Below are positions 1 to 11,278 of a DNA stretch of 64,000 nt, piece after piece. The stretch lies in contig JAMQCK010000044.1 in NCBI GenBank assembly GCA_024196135.1, positions 62,001 through 126,000 on the forward strand. Reading direction: 5' to 3'. The position numbers were made by a program, and so were the translations under genes. Below the pieces are notes generated by a model that was not told the DNA's origin, made no database searches, and saw nothing but the letters and a program-made list of their open reading frames with translations. The stretch comes from Pleurotus ostreatus/Saccharomyces cerevisiae fusant. Lineage: Eukaryota > Opisthokonta. Within the stretch, counting starts at the first letter, position 1, and each line of letters begins with the position of its first letter.

Positions 1-375
1 TTCGACGATGATGACTTCATCATTGAGACGCCTCGCCCTGCTTTCTCCAAGCCTCAAACTTCCCTTCATCCTCTGGCTGCGGCCCCTCTGCCCAAGGCCG
101 CTCTCGACGCGCTCAAGGCGACTGCGCCTCCTGTCAAAGCGTACCCGACAGCGGCGACTCCTGACCCTCAAGCCTTCTATGCTCCTCCCTCTATGCCTGA
201 CCAGCCACCAAACCCCTATGCGACCCTCTCCCGCGCGGACCAGAACCGCATCCTTACCTTCTACCGCGCCCTGTTCGAGCGCTGCCGTGAGAACGGTGTG
301 TGGCTCGAGGGGCGCGAAGGCGTCAACGTGACGGTCGCGAATATGCGGCGTGTGCGGGCGGGTATGAGCCAGTAG
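1..375 (+). CDS. 3' end of an unidentified protein-coding gene (partial)
   Basis: Frame 1 is open from the first base to a TAG at 373-375, giving 124 residues of a C-terminus whose start lies outside the window. The first part is acidic, then proline/alanine-rich and low complexity. The last 50 residues look folded, with a segment reading LTFYRALFERCRENGVWLEG that is probably helical. I do not recognise the family. The open frame through the whole segment, the codon-biased third positions and the lack of any coding signal in the following kilobase support a real terminal exon. An intron inside this piece cannot be excluded. Confidence 0.55.
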   Translation, partial: FDDDDFIIETPRPAFSKPQTSLHPLAAAPLPKAALDALKATAPPVKAYPTAATPDPQAFYAPPSMPDQPPNPYATLSRADQNRILTFYRALFERCRENGVWLEGREGVNVTVANMRRVRAGMSQ

Positions 376-1449
376 ACGCTGCCTATCCGCCGCGAATGTT
401 GATGTCTTTCATCATCTTTCCCATCGTATATACCTCCATCGACATACTCATCATCGCACCCGTCTATTTAACCGTCAATCTGTTGTCGCCGCCCTGTTTT
501 CGTTCTGGTGCTTTCGCGGACTGTCTATGTATCGGTTGGTAATCATTTCCATCTCTCTCACTCTCAGCATCATCGACATCGACATCATTTTCTTGTACAG
601 CACTCCTTTTTGCCCTATGTGTATGTATGCGCACCCACTCATGCACCTCGTGCTCCTTCTCGCGTTCACTAAAGAAAATCCCCACATACATATATCACAG
701 CAACAGCATTATACACTATTCTTGTTTGGGCTTCTGGGATTCTTGGATCTATCTGTTCCTGTACTTACCGCTACTCACATACCATACCGCGACGTCCGTG
801 ACATACCGCCCGCCTTCTCCCGCGCCGCTGCCTTTCCTTCCCTTCGCGCGCCCCTTGGCCTCCGTCGTTACCTTACCCACACGCTCGTTACAGCCTAAAA
901 CGTGAATAGCGAGTATGCTAGATGTATATATCGCAAAGACTGAATGCAGTATCGATTTCTGCCTATCATTCGAGTGACTTGAAGCTCTCGACTTCAACCT
1001 GAAGAAGGTAGAATCAATTGACAACGAGCGTTGCCACAAATTCGGCCGAAGAGCGTGGCAACCAACCACTGACAGTCAAGTACTGAACTCTGGTCTTGTT
1101 TCAAGTCTTCACGCGATGGGCACCTTAAATAAAACAAAACGACGGGGTATGAGCATTGCAGCAGAACGAAGGGAATGAATGATACACGAACGAGTCTACA
1201 GTGGTCGGTATAGCTACACGAGTGTCCCTTGAGCTTCTAGTCGACCTCGAATCCTGAACTTGTCGCGAGAGAATATAAATACTACTATCGAACAAGGAAG
1301 GAGGGCGAATGATGCACGGGAGCGAGAACACCAGAAACAACAGCGATGAGGGTATATGAACACGCGAGAAGGACCAAGTATCCACATAGTAAGGAGGGAC
1401 CGGGAGGGGGGATATAGAAAAGAGTCAGATGGTGAAGTATACAACGGAG
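376..1449. other. Intergenic, convergent 3' flanks
   Basis: AT-richer, low-complexity sequence between the end of the first gene and the end of the HMG-box gene. No reading frame here shows domain signal or plausible splice structure. It presumably holds the two 3' UTRs. Confidence 0.6.
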
Positions 1450-2895
1450 TCAAGGATGGTGAGGGGCGAACTGAGGGGTATAAGGAGCGGCGTCGTAAGG
1501 AGTGTTGTCGTAATAGTAGTGGTCCTGCTGCTCTTGGGGCGTGAGGTAGACGAGCTGCTGCAAGCCCTGCTGATACTCGGCGAGCGCGACCTGCTCGTCG
1601 TAAGAGAGCGATGGCGCCTGCTCGTCGTAGTAGCCGGGCTGCTGGTCGTAGTAGGGCTGCGCATACCCGTCGCCATATTCGTAAGGCTGCTGCTGGTACG
1701 CAGCGTCGTGCATATGATGTGGTTGGACGTCGTTCGTGAAGGTTGAATACTGCTGCGCTGGATATGCATGCTGCACCCCTGGGCAGAACATGGGCGTCCC
1801 ACCGAACTCTGGCGCGTACTGCATGTGGGTCGGGAGAGGCTGAGCGATGGTCGCGGTATCCCTGTACTCGTATGCTTCCGCGTTTGGCGCTCCGTTTGGT
1901 TGCCAAGGGGGATAGGCCTCGGAGACGTGATATTGATTTACTGCCGGCCCCACAGGCGCGGGCAGAGATGAGGCGGGGGCAGATTCCGGTACGGAGGTAA
2001 ATCGAGGATCGGCGGAAGCAATCCCCGGCGCTTGCGCATTTGTTTCCGGGGGTGGCTGCCAGTGCTGAAGGTGCGTCCAAGAATGCCCAACGGCAGTGAG
2101 AGGAGATATGCGAGACGTAGGGCTGGCCGAGTCGGCGGCAACGTTATCGGGCGGTATCACGGACGACGGTACAGTGGCAGGTCCTCTGGACGAAGAGGAT
2201 TGCTGCAAACGAGGTCAGATGCGCAAACGGACGATGGGATCTACACGAACCTCAGCCTCCGGTATGTCATCCGTCTCCTCGGGTACATGTTGCGTCGCGG
2301 ATCGTGCAGGGAACGTCTTCGCATACAAAGCCGCCGCAGCGTCAGACAGAGCGCGCCTCGTCCTCGCAACACGCTGCGGACGCTCCGGCGGGAGGGGCAT
2401 CGAGAGCGCACGCTTAGCAGACTCTCGAGATGGCGACTCCTGCGACGGATCCAGACTCGGGGAATCGGACGCCTTTCCGCGGCGACGCGGACGGTAGCGC
2501 CACCCCGGATAGCGTCGCGCGTGCTCCTGCTTTTCGGTCTCTGCCATATCCTCCCAAACGGCCTTGTCGAGCAGTGATAGCGCCTTCCACGCATCCCCTG
2601 CTCGACGTGAGAGCCGAGCACCCGGTTTGCCTGCATGCTTCTTCGCGTACCATTTGCGGAAGATCATGAACGCATTGGAAGGTCGCGGAATGTGCACCTC
2701 CTCCTCGGCAGGCTCCCCACTCGAGCTGAGGACCTGCGACGATGACGACGGTGCCGCAGTCGGCGCGGCGCGCGATTGTAGTGGGACGCGCCAGACGGAC
2801 ATCAGCTCTCGACCAGAGGCGGTGGCGTGAGGAGGGGAACGTGAAGGCGGAGGCGCCAACGAGCGATCTGCCGTGGGGGGAAGGGGGGAGGTCAT
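1450..2895 (-). CDS. HMG-box (MATA_HMG-like) transcription factor
   Basis: Two exons, complement(join(1450..2202,2251..2895)), encode 465 aa. The 48-nt intron has donor GTTCGT, a CTGAC branch-like site and acceptor TTTGCAG. Reading through it would hit a stop, so it is needed to join the halves. Residues about 71-140 form an HMG box: it starts IPRPSNAFMIFRKW, has a basic middle and ends with the WEDMAETEKQEHARRYPGWRYRPRR-type helix-3 region and a basic tail. HMG boxes bind the DNA minor groove, and in fungi this subclass covers mating and developmental regulators. The second exon encodes a long disordered tail rich in Pro, then Gln/Tyr, as in activation domains. No homeodomain, pheromone or receptor gene is adjacent, so a mating-locus role is not supported. 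The target genes are unknown. Confidence 0.85.
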
Positions 2896-4932
2896 GGCGG
2901 GAAGGAAAGAGCGGTCCGCACCACGAAACGTGCCCTGGGTCCCCGCTGAAAGAGCATGTTTTTATTGCGGCGAACCTGGATGGGTTAACAAGACAAAGTT
3001 CCCAGATCCGCCATTCAGATTCGATCATGATCGAATCCGCCGCGTTTGCCGTCCCCGGTTGGTCCCCGGTGCCCGCGCAGCAATATTCAACCGAGGCGTT
3101 CCTTTGTCTCCAAGGACCCAAACCTTCTCCTCAAAAGGCTTATCGCGACCCAACGCAGGCTGCGAAACCTAGTCAAAGAACCTAGACGCCTACCGCAAGA
3201 CGAAGGCCACGTCTGGGGCCGTCACATCCCGTGGGCATTGTCTGGCGCGGCTTCTCCACAAGAGGGTCCTGCTTCTTTGATGCGCTGAGTCTGCCAGAGA
3301 TGGCAAGTTGCATACGCGACGTAGCACGTGTCGTGCAAGGGCTCACCTTGTGGCTGCCGCAGAGGACTGCGCCCCCCATGTCACCGTAGATACGTAGCCG
3401 GCTGATGAGGAAGCACATCAGCGCCTTGGAAAACCACCGAGACGCGGGGACCTACCGCCGTTAGAGCAACAAGCTGTAGCTCGAGAACAATAGCCATCGA
3501 ATAAAACAATGGGCAGCCAATATACGCTCCCCCTCCGGCCTTTCCGGCATTCGTCGATCCTTTTTGTAAAGACGGGAATCCGGGTAAATCCCCATGAGTG
3601 CCTGCGAGACCCAAGCGCCATCTGGAGGTGCAAGGAGTCGGTTGAGCGGGTGGTACCATCAGGCTGAGGAGAGGCGGGCCGGTCACAGAGTCAGACATCC
3701 CCCAAAAAGCGTGCTGCGGCGGCGAGGTCGCCGTTATTCCTCGATATTCCAGCCAATCCCAGGCCGCGGCTTTTCCCACGTCGATACTTATCCAAGCGCC
3801 CTCGCTGTCGCACGAGGTGCGAAGCACATCGCGCAACCGACGGCGGCGCACCCCACCTCAGGGTCGCCCTTGGCAAGATATCCAAGTTGCCTTTTCGGGC
3901 GATAATGTCAGGGTGCGCCGCCGCAGGTAGCCGCCGGGGAATTGGTTGACATCGCGTATTCCTTCCAGGATGTTCGTTAGGCGGCTATCACTGCTATTGT
4001 CTATCGAGGGGCCTCCCGCATATGAGGCGAAATCAGCGTGATTGAGGGAAAAGAGGGCTGCATCTGCCGTTGACGCGAAGGATTTGGCCCCCGCCTTGAA
4101 CTTCTTGAGGCCGATTGAGGGCCGTAGGAGGCAGATGTAAGTAGCGCCGCTGACAGTTCTCCTGCACGGTCTTCCAGAAGACCCACTGGACGTCTGAAAA
4201 GATCCGTCGACGTTCCGCGATGCCAGATTATCATGGGAAGAGCGCACGGGCGCTGTTCAGCCCATTAGATAATGGCTTGAACCGACGTACCGTGTACTTA
4301 GACGACCTCCCATTGTCCTCTACGTGTGGAGACCCAGCCAGGAGAAACTACGCTCCATGCAAAAATCTTTAATCAATAAATCCCAAAAGAAGGAACACCG
4401 ACAGGTGCCAGGACGAATTTCTCGGGATCACCGAGCGACGACGTTCCAGGGTAGGCGGACATCTCTACGAAGCTCGTAGATTCAGGTTGTCAGTGGCGCG
4501 TTTGACCAGGATGGGCGGACACGGGACGACCTTGAAGTCGGAAGGCCGTTTCTTGAAAATGTGATGTGGGTCCAGCCCAAAGCGAGGTATTTCTGCCCGT
4601 TGGGTATCACAACAAGTTTTTGATTTTTGTCGAGTGGCGTAGACCCAGGGTAAGCCAAACAGAGACGGGTGCATTCGGTGGCGCGCTCGGTCCAGACGAA
4701 AGTTCGTGACAGGCCGGACGTCACGATGAGCCCGAGGAGTGAGGAGGCCGTGCCTCGAAACATAGGCCGGGGTGAATGAGTACAGTACAAGTCCAATCGA
4801 GTATCGACAAATCATACATGGTTGTTTATCTGAGGGGTGTCAGCGAATCGGGTGGAATAACCATTGTATCCTTCTGGCTGACCTTGGTAGTCCGTTAGAT
4901 GATAACACGTCCCTCCCGTCTATGCCCTCGAG
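2896..4932. other. Long intergenic region (2 kb)
   Basis: Region between the HMG-box start and the 3' end of the glucosyltransferase. Several stops-free stretches exist on both strands, but none shows domain content, splice logic or a credible start. The only clear structure is a perfect 20-bp palindrome at 3018-3037. Confidence 0.55.
3018..3037. promoter_or_regulatory. Perfect 20-bp palindrome upstream of the HMG-box gene
   Basis: The sequence GATTCGATCATGATCGAATC equals its own reverse complement over all 20 bases. It lies about 125 bp upstream of the HMG-box ATG. It could be a dimeric regulator site. Function is inferred from symmetry and position only. Confidence 0.3.
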
Positions 4933-7900
4933 CTACCCCAGGGACAACCTCATCGCCAAGTCCATATCCCTCTGGAATGCTTGCTCGTCCGCGTCCTCCC
5001 TCGATACAGCCGCCGGTCCATGAGGAGGTTCTGACTCCGTCTCAAACGCCCCGGGCATAGCCAGCGGAGCTTCGCCTGTTGATAGCGACACAGGCGCACC
5101 CGCTGCCCCATCTACCGTCGGGCCCTCTAACTGCGACAGCCGCATCGCATACGCCAGGTCGTCCTCGTAGAGCTTGTCGTAGTCGATGGAGTTCTTCTTT
5201 CCTGGACTTGACGACTGCTTGCCCGACCTCGACGCCGCGTACTTCCCCGGACTCGACGAGCCCTTCGCGGTGTCTATAGGGTTGAAATGCACCCTCGGAC
5301 TCGAACCCGACGCCACGCTCCTCCCCGACGTTGAGCTGGCCCCGAACGACCGCACTGACGCCGAGCTCGACGACTCCGCGCTGCGCGACTTGACATGGCC
5401 TAGGTTGCTCCCACTGCTCGCGCCACCCACCATGGTGCTCCCTTCCCCCCTTGTGCTCCCCTCCGCACTGCCACTCCTGCCGCTCAGCGTGCTCGCTGAG
5501 TCTGACGAGTCGAACACCGGCCTCTCAACCGGTCCCTGCTCCTCCGCCTCCTTAATCTGCTCCTCCGCCAGCGCCGTCAGTCGACGCCGACGCTCCGCCG
5601 TCCCCGCACGCAGCGCCCAGAAAGCGCGTAGTATTTCGTCGCGCTGCTTCTTCGGGAGGGTCTTGACGGCCTCGACGCCTTCCTGAAGACGCGCGGCGCG
5701 TTGATCTTTCTCCTGACGCTCGCTATGAGGGGACTGAATGGAGCGGAGCATTCCCTGAAGGGGGAGGCCAATGACGCCGACGATGCCCGCTGCAGGCTTG
5801 AGGGTGACGTTGACAACTACAAGGGATGAGCAAACAACGGGGTGAGTAACGAGAAGGAACTTACAGCTCCTCGCGGATCCTTTGATTGCGCCCATGAAGC
5901 CCTAGAGTTTCTGTCAGCATATCAACCACATCCTCGATTGATTTACCATGCACCTCTTTCTTCGCGCCTTTCACGGGCTCGGTTACCAAGCCTGTGATCC
6001 CGTCGTAGTAGCCGTAGAAGAGACCCTGCAAGCGCCTTCAGTCAACGTATAGAACATGCTGTGGTCGTTATAGCACACCTTGCCCGCCTCCTTGATTCCG
6101 CTCGCAATCCCCTTCACCGGCCCACTCTTGCGAACTTCCGAACCGTACAAAGTTGGAAGATTCACGAAGCCCTCGTGCGTGCCGATGACGATCTTGTAGA
6201 TTCCTTGCGGGATGGCTGTCGTCGTCTTCACGATACCCTTCATCGGCGAACTGCAGTCAGTGAGTACGAAATAGACGTTGGTTGGAGTTGACGATAGACG
6301 CACGTGAAGATCTGCGCAACCGCCGCATAGTGATGCAAGATTGTCCAGAAGATGCCGCTCGCGCTAGCCGTGAGCGGGTCATTGTAGGCTCTGCGCGAGT
6401 CGTATTCCTTTGACCCTGAAAGAACGTCAGACGGAATTCCCTCCAGGTGAAGCGGATTGTGTACTGACTATGCAAGTCGAGGCCATCCATCTTGATTTCC
6501 TTGGCATCCACTAGCGTCTGCGCAGCGACCGCGCTTAACTTCAAGCACTGTCCGCCCATCAGCATCATGCTCGTCCACCCCCTCCTCCCCCTTCGAGGTC
6601 ATTCGCTCACCAGTTCTGTCGACCACCACACCGCCATTCTCTCCGGGCACACATCGCACCGCATATTCAGCAAAGGCAGATGGCGGTAGAAACTATCCGC
6701 ACCCGCCCTCACCCCGTCCTCGCTGTCGATCTGCCGCGCCATCTGCTGCGCGGCCATCTTCGCAGGCGCGCTGGTAGCGTAGGTGAGAGCGGCCGCGAGG
6801 TTCTCCGCGGTAAGCTTCTTGTGCGGGATGGGCTCGGGGCCCGCGCCGGCTTTGTGGATCATGTCGCCTGGGGGTAGGTGTCAGTAAGTCTCGCAAAGCT
6901 CAGGTAGGTGCGCATACCCCAAAAGCCTTGGTCTCCGAAGAACGGCACTACGACCGTCGGAAGGCCCTTCGCCAAACCAATTGCAGTCGTCCCTGCACCA
7001 CCGTGGTGCACGACAGCAGAGACGCGTCCGTCGGAGAAGAGCCAGTCGTGCGGGATGTTGCCCAGGATGAAGACATTCGACGGAACGGAGACGCCACCGA
7101 GGCCGCCCTGCGATGCAAGTGAGTACATCGAAGGCGAACTCACGCCAAAGACCGTCGTCGACTTACCCATCCGACCGAGACCAAGGCTCGCACGCCCGCG
7201 CGCTTCGTCGCCTCGAAGATGATTCGTGTCATCTCCGCCGAATCGTCCACTACGACGGAGCCGAACCTGAACCAACAGGTCAGCAAAGTCCCAGCGAAGT
7301 AGACGGATCTCTACTCACCCAATATATACCGGCGTCTCCCCCGCATCCAAAAATGCCTTCAGATCCTCCGGCGGACTATACGAGGTTGCTAAGTCCAGGA
7401 AGTAGAAGCCCACGACGTCGATGTGATTTGACCAGTCGTTTGGCTTTGGAACGAGCGCCGGGCTCATGCAGTATGTCCAAGGGACGCGGAGGCGGTCGGT
7501 AAGCCCAGGGCCAGATCGTACAGAGAGGGAGGGTAGGCCCAGGGCGCGGTTGCGAAATTTGTTGACGATGTCGCCCATGCTGAGGAGAATGATGAACACA
7601 GGCTGAAGAGGTAGGGAAATAGAGGACGTACCCCTGCCAAGTCAGAATATCCGCCAGCGCGTAACTAATGTAGTTTGTGAGGCGCTCTTCGGCATTGGAG
7701 AAGCTGATGTCGACGAGAGGGTGCGGGAAGGCGCCTGTGGCGCACCACGGCATAGCTAAGAGGGTATCAGCACTGATTGATAGAGAAAGAGGGTTTGAGT
7801 GCTCACTGAAGCTGAGGAGCAGAGGGACACCCATTGCTTCCGCGCAGTGGACGTGTGCGAAGGCGGGTGGGTTGGATATGATAGCGTCTGCGACGAACGG

Positions 7901-8726
7901 TCGACCGGTCTTCTGGTCGGGCGAGTGACAGGCTTTCCAGCAGCCGTTCATCATCTAGAGGATCGATTGAGCACGGGGATGGACCAATGAGCATGCTTCC
8001 TACCTCGCTGAGCATCTAAAGAACATTAGTAGAGGCACATATATGCTGCTTTCTCGACACACCTTGCGCTTCTTGCCAATGTCTCCATTCGTGAGCGACT
8101 CCATGCCCGGCATGAGTCCTGGGTTCTTGACCATGTAGGACATGAGCTCCTGCGGGTCGCCGCCAACGTCGAAGAACTCCAGCCCATGCTCGTTCACGAA
8201 CTCCCTGAACTTCTCATGGGACGCTATCCTGACGCGATGTCCATTGCTGTGCAGTCTCTTCCCAAGCGCGACGAAGGGCTGAACGTCACCTGCAGGATAG
8301 TGCCATCAGCAAGCGCGGCCTGAGATGAACGTGCGCGCCACCCGCCTCGACTGCCCACGATCATGATGACGATGGACATGCTCGGGTACTTCTGCCAGTT
8401 CCCCTCGTCAACGCCGAACTCTGCGACCTGTGGAGCATGGTCCTCTGGCAGGTCTGGAAGCCGCTCCTTGAGGTCGAGGGTGACGCCGATGCGGCCATCG
8501 GGGGCGACGCGGGCCGCCGACACCAGACCCTTCCCTATCGCCTTCCACTCCGCGTAGTCTACGGACCGTGAGCACGCGATCGCAGTGGAGGGTATGCATA
8601 CGCACTGATATCTGTCCCGTTCACCGTCACGGGCCTAGGGCTCTGGCTGCGACTCCGGCTGCCGCTCGCCTCGTATGCGGGCGGCGACGCCTCTGGGTCG
8701 CGCATATAGTAGGGTACTTGCGGCAT
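4933..8726 (-). CDS. Sterol 3-beta-glucosyltransferase-like protein (GT1/GT28 fold) with two C-terminal UIM-like motifs
   Basis: Sixteen exons give 1002 aa. They run from 8726 down: 8726-8606, 8558-8346, 8289-8063, 8015-8004, 7954-7807, 7755-7632, 7579-7319, 7266-7167, 7107-6918, 6867-6611, 6547-6469, 6415-6304, 6250-6079, 6025-5954, 5901-5865, 5816-4933; the phases close. The enzyme family transfers glucose from UDP-glucose to the sterol 3-OH at membranes. The N-terminal half has the GT28 start [15 protein letters not shown] near residue 100. The C-terminal half has the nucleotide-sugar motif GNIPHDWLF followed by [17 protein letters not shown] and VPFFGDQ. A conserved fungal tail ([13 protein letters not shown]) follows. 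The last 70 residues carry two segments fitting L/M-x-x-A-x-x-x-S inside acidic helices, near 925-935 and at the extreme C-terminus. One intron uses GC-AG, and exon 4 is only 12 nt. No PH or GRAM domain is present, unlike Atg26. Confidence 0.88.
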
Positions 8727-9449
8727 CGTCGGCGCAGATGACTATCTGCAGGTCGAGAGGGCGACGATGAGAGTGTAAAGCAGCCTGTATTGTGCGGTGC
8801 TAAGCGGTACGGGGGTCGTCATCATCGCTGCGGACAACTTCGACGATGACCGCCTCGCCTGATCCCCACCGTCATCATCGACTCATCAGGATCCTCCTCC
8901 CCGTCCTTCGTGCTCGCGTCGCTGGTACCCTAGGTGCGTACACAATACGTCCCGCAAGAAACGTTCCCACAAATATACAGATAGTCTGTTCAGTAGAAGC
9001 ACTTCTGTACGCGATGCGCAAGAAACAGAGGTTCCTCTTCTTCACTTGAATGCATCACCTCCCGATGTCAACCCGGAGTCTTTGCTGCGTGCCTGAATAC
9101 TGGACGGTCCATCTATCTTTCGCCATCTATCAGTAAACCCTGCAAGCCACGACGTTCCTCTTCGCGCCAAACGGACCGTGCAGCCGTACAAAGCACACCC
9201 TCCGCAAGGTCTAGAGGTCATGAACGGCCCCAATCACCCTCGAGAGATCTCTGCTCGTATGCTTCAAGGCCGGTCCGTCGGACAGAGCGCTCCCCCCGGT
9301 CAGCTGTCCAGCCTCATGACGGTGATGCCCCGGGAAGATCAGCGCAGTATAGGGCACGGCAGCCCGACATACCACTGGGACCGGCGGCGCAGGTCTTCAC
9401 ATAAGAAGGACGGACTTCGCGATGCTTCACCTCGTGCGATTCCCTCGCC
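8727..9449. other. Divergent promoter region
   Basis: Intergenic stretch between the 5' ends of the glucosyltransferase (-) and the secreted BNR protein (+). No coding signal and no obvious TATA motif at the usual distance from either start. Confidence 0.6.
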
Positions 9450-10940
9450 ATGGCACTCACCCTCCTCCGCTTGTCCCTCTTGGGTCTTCTAGCCGCTACC
9501 CTCAGCATCGCCGCACCCTCCGTGAGCCTCACCGGCAACACCGTCCTTGACAACAGCGGCATCTACTTCGTTTCCTACGATGGCCTCGTCAATGTCAACA
9601 GTTTCCAGCTCTCCGGCATCCTCACGCACGGGGACTACCAGTTCGCTGCGTGGTACGATGCCAGCGGCGTCGCGACTCTCGCACGAAGGACACTCCCCGA
9701 TGGCGGCTGGGACAAGCTCTCGCTGAACCACACACTACAAGCGAAGGACTCGCACAACGTCATCGCGCTGGGAGTATCGCCCGAGGATGGTGTGTTGCAT
9801 GTCGCGATGGACTGCCACAGCTCGACGATGTACTACACTTCCTCCACAGCAGGTTTGGCAACCGGGGACGCGAGCTGGGCATCGAGCAGCTTTGGGAGTG
9901 TCGTCACTACGCTAGGCAATTTGGACATCACCAAGTACGTTGCCATGTTCTACACGTCTTCGAAGATTGACCGCGTTCCACAGGACGATCACCTACCCTC
10001 AATTCGTCGTCACGCCTCAGAACCTGTTGCAATTCGTATACCGCACCGGCATCTCTGGCAACGGCGAAGCGCAGCTCGCAGAGTACGCCGGCGGTTCGTG
10101 GAAGGGCGTCGGCCAGTGGTCCTCTGCTTCAGGATCCTACTCCTCGGAGCATGGATCGAGTAGCGCGCGTAGCCTCTACATACATGGCTTCACCTACCAT
10201 GGAGACCGTGCATACGTGACGGGGACATGGCGCGAGCAGAGCGGCAGCGTGTCGTGCAACAGCGGCGGTTTGACGAATCATGACACGGTGTACTTCTACT
10301 CCGATGATTATGGTGCGCCTCATCTTCATTTGCTTGCCCCCCCCGCCCTCAACTTACCTCTCCTCCAGGCCGCACCTGGTCCAACAACGCCTCCCAAGCC
10401 ATTGGCACCTCGGGCAGCAGTCCCGTCGGCGTCAGTACGTCCGGCATCATCGTCGACTCCCTCAACCCCGACCACGGCCTCATGAACCAAGAATCCCAAG
10501 CCATCGACTCCTCTGGCCTCCCCCACGCCATCATCTCCTACGTCCCCGGCCGCTTCACCCAGTGCGTCACCAACTACGCCTCCGACCGAACCCGCTACGC
10601 ACACCCTTTTCACCTTTACCAAACCTCCTCCGGTAGCTTCACCAAGGTCGAGATCCCGTACGCCATCAACGCGGTGGGCCGGTCGCAGATTGCGTTCGAC
10701 GCGGACGATAATGTGTATGTGGTGCTGCCGTATGTGGACGTGGTGACGGCGAGCAAGGCGTCGGGGTGGACGGATTGGGATGTGGCGTATAATGGGACGG
10801 AGGAGGGTCTGAATGCGTTTGGGGAGGTGACGATTGATAGGGCGAGGTTGGAGGATGGGGTGCTGTCGGTGCTGTACCAGGAGAAGAGCTCGGGGAGCTC
10901 GTCGCCCGTGCGGGTTGTTGACTTCCAATTGGGCGGGTGA
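9450..10940 (+). CDS. Secreted BNR-repeat family protein (BNR_4-like)
   Basis: Three exons, join(9450..9934,9984..10312,10369..10940), give 461 aa. The N-terminus is a clear signal peptide: MALTLLRLSLLGLLAA followed by small residues and a likely cut before APSVSL. The mature part contains repeated short beta segments. It includes YQFAAWYD, DSHNVIALGVSPEDG followed by HVAMDCHSSTMYY, FVYRTG and the late SQIAFDADDNVYVVLPY. This pattern is typical of the beta-propeller BNR-repeat family related to secreted polysaccharide-active lyases and sialidase-like enzymes. Family membership is a recognition-level call; the substrate is unknown. A cell-wall or plant-polysaccharide role is plausible given secretion. 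It converges with the M35 protease gene. Confidence 0.75.
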
Positions 10941-11278
10941 AAGCTGCTTTACACTTGCGAAAATATACAATCCACGAAATGCACTGTAAATTGCTTGACA
11001 GGGTGGCTTCGTAGACGCTGTTTGTGAGGCAGGGGTGGGTATGCACTTTGCACTAGACTCATACAGTCTCAACGCCATTCTATTATGTCTGCCTACCGAT
11101 CGATTGAAGTTCGTGCTGCTGTCCAGATGCAGTTTCTAACTCAGTCATAACCCGACTAGAGCGCAACAAGAAGCCCCAAATAGGCTGAACACTATCCATT
11201 GACACGACCGTACAGCTAGATACCCTTTCTTCATCAACCCTGTAGCATACAACAATATTCCCTACATATTTGACAGAT

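Noticed and set aside
3381..4250. Several minus-strand open stretches in the 2-kb gap
   Set aside because: No domain similarity, no matching splice sites between them, and composition unlike neighbouring exons.
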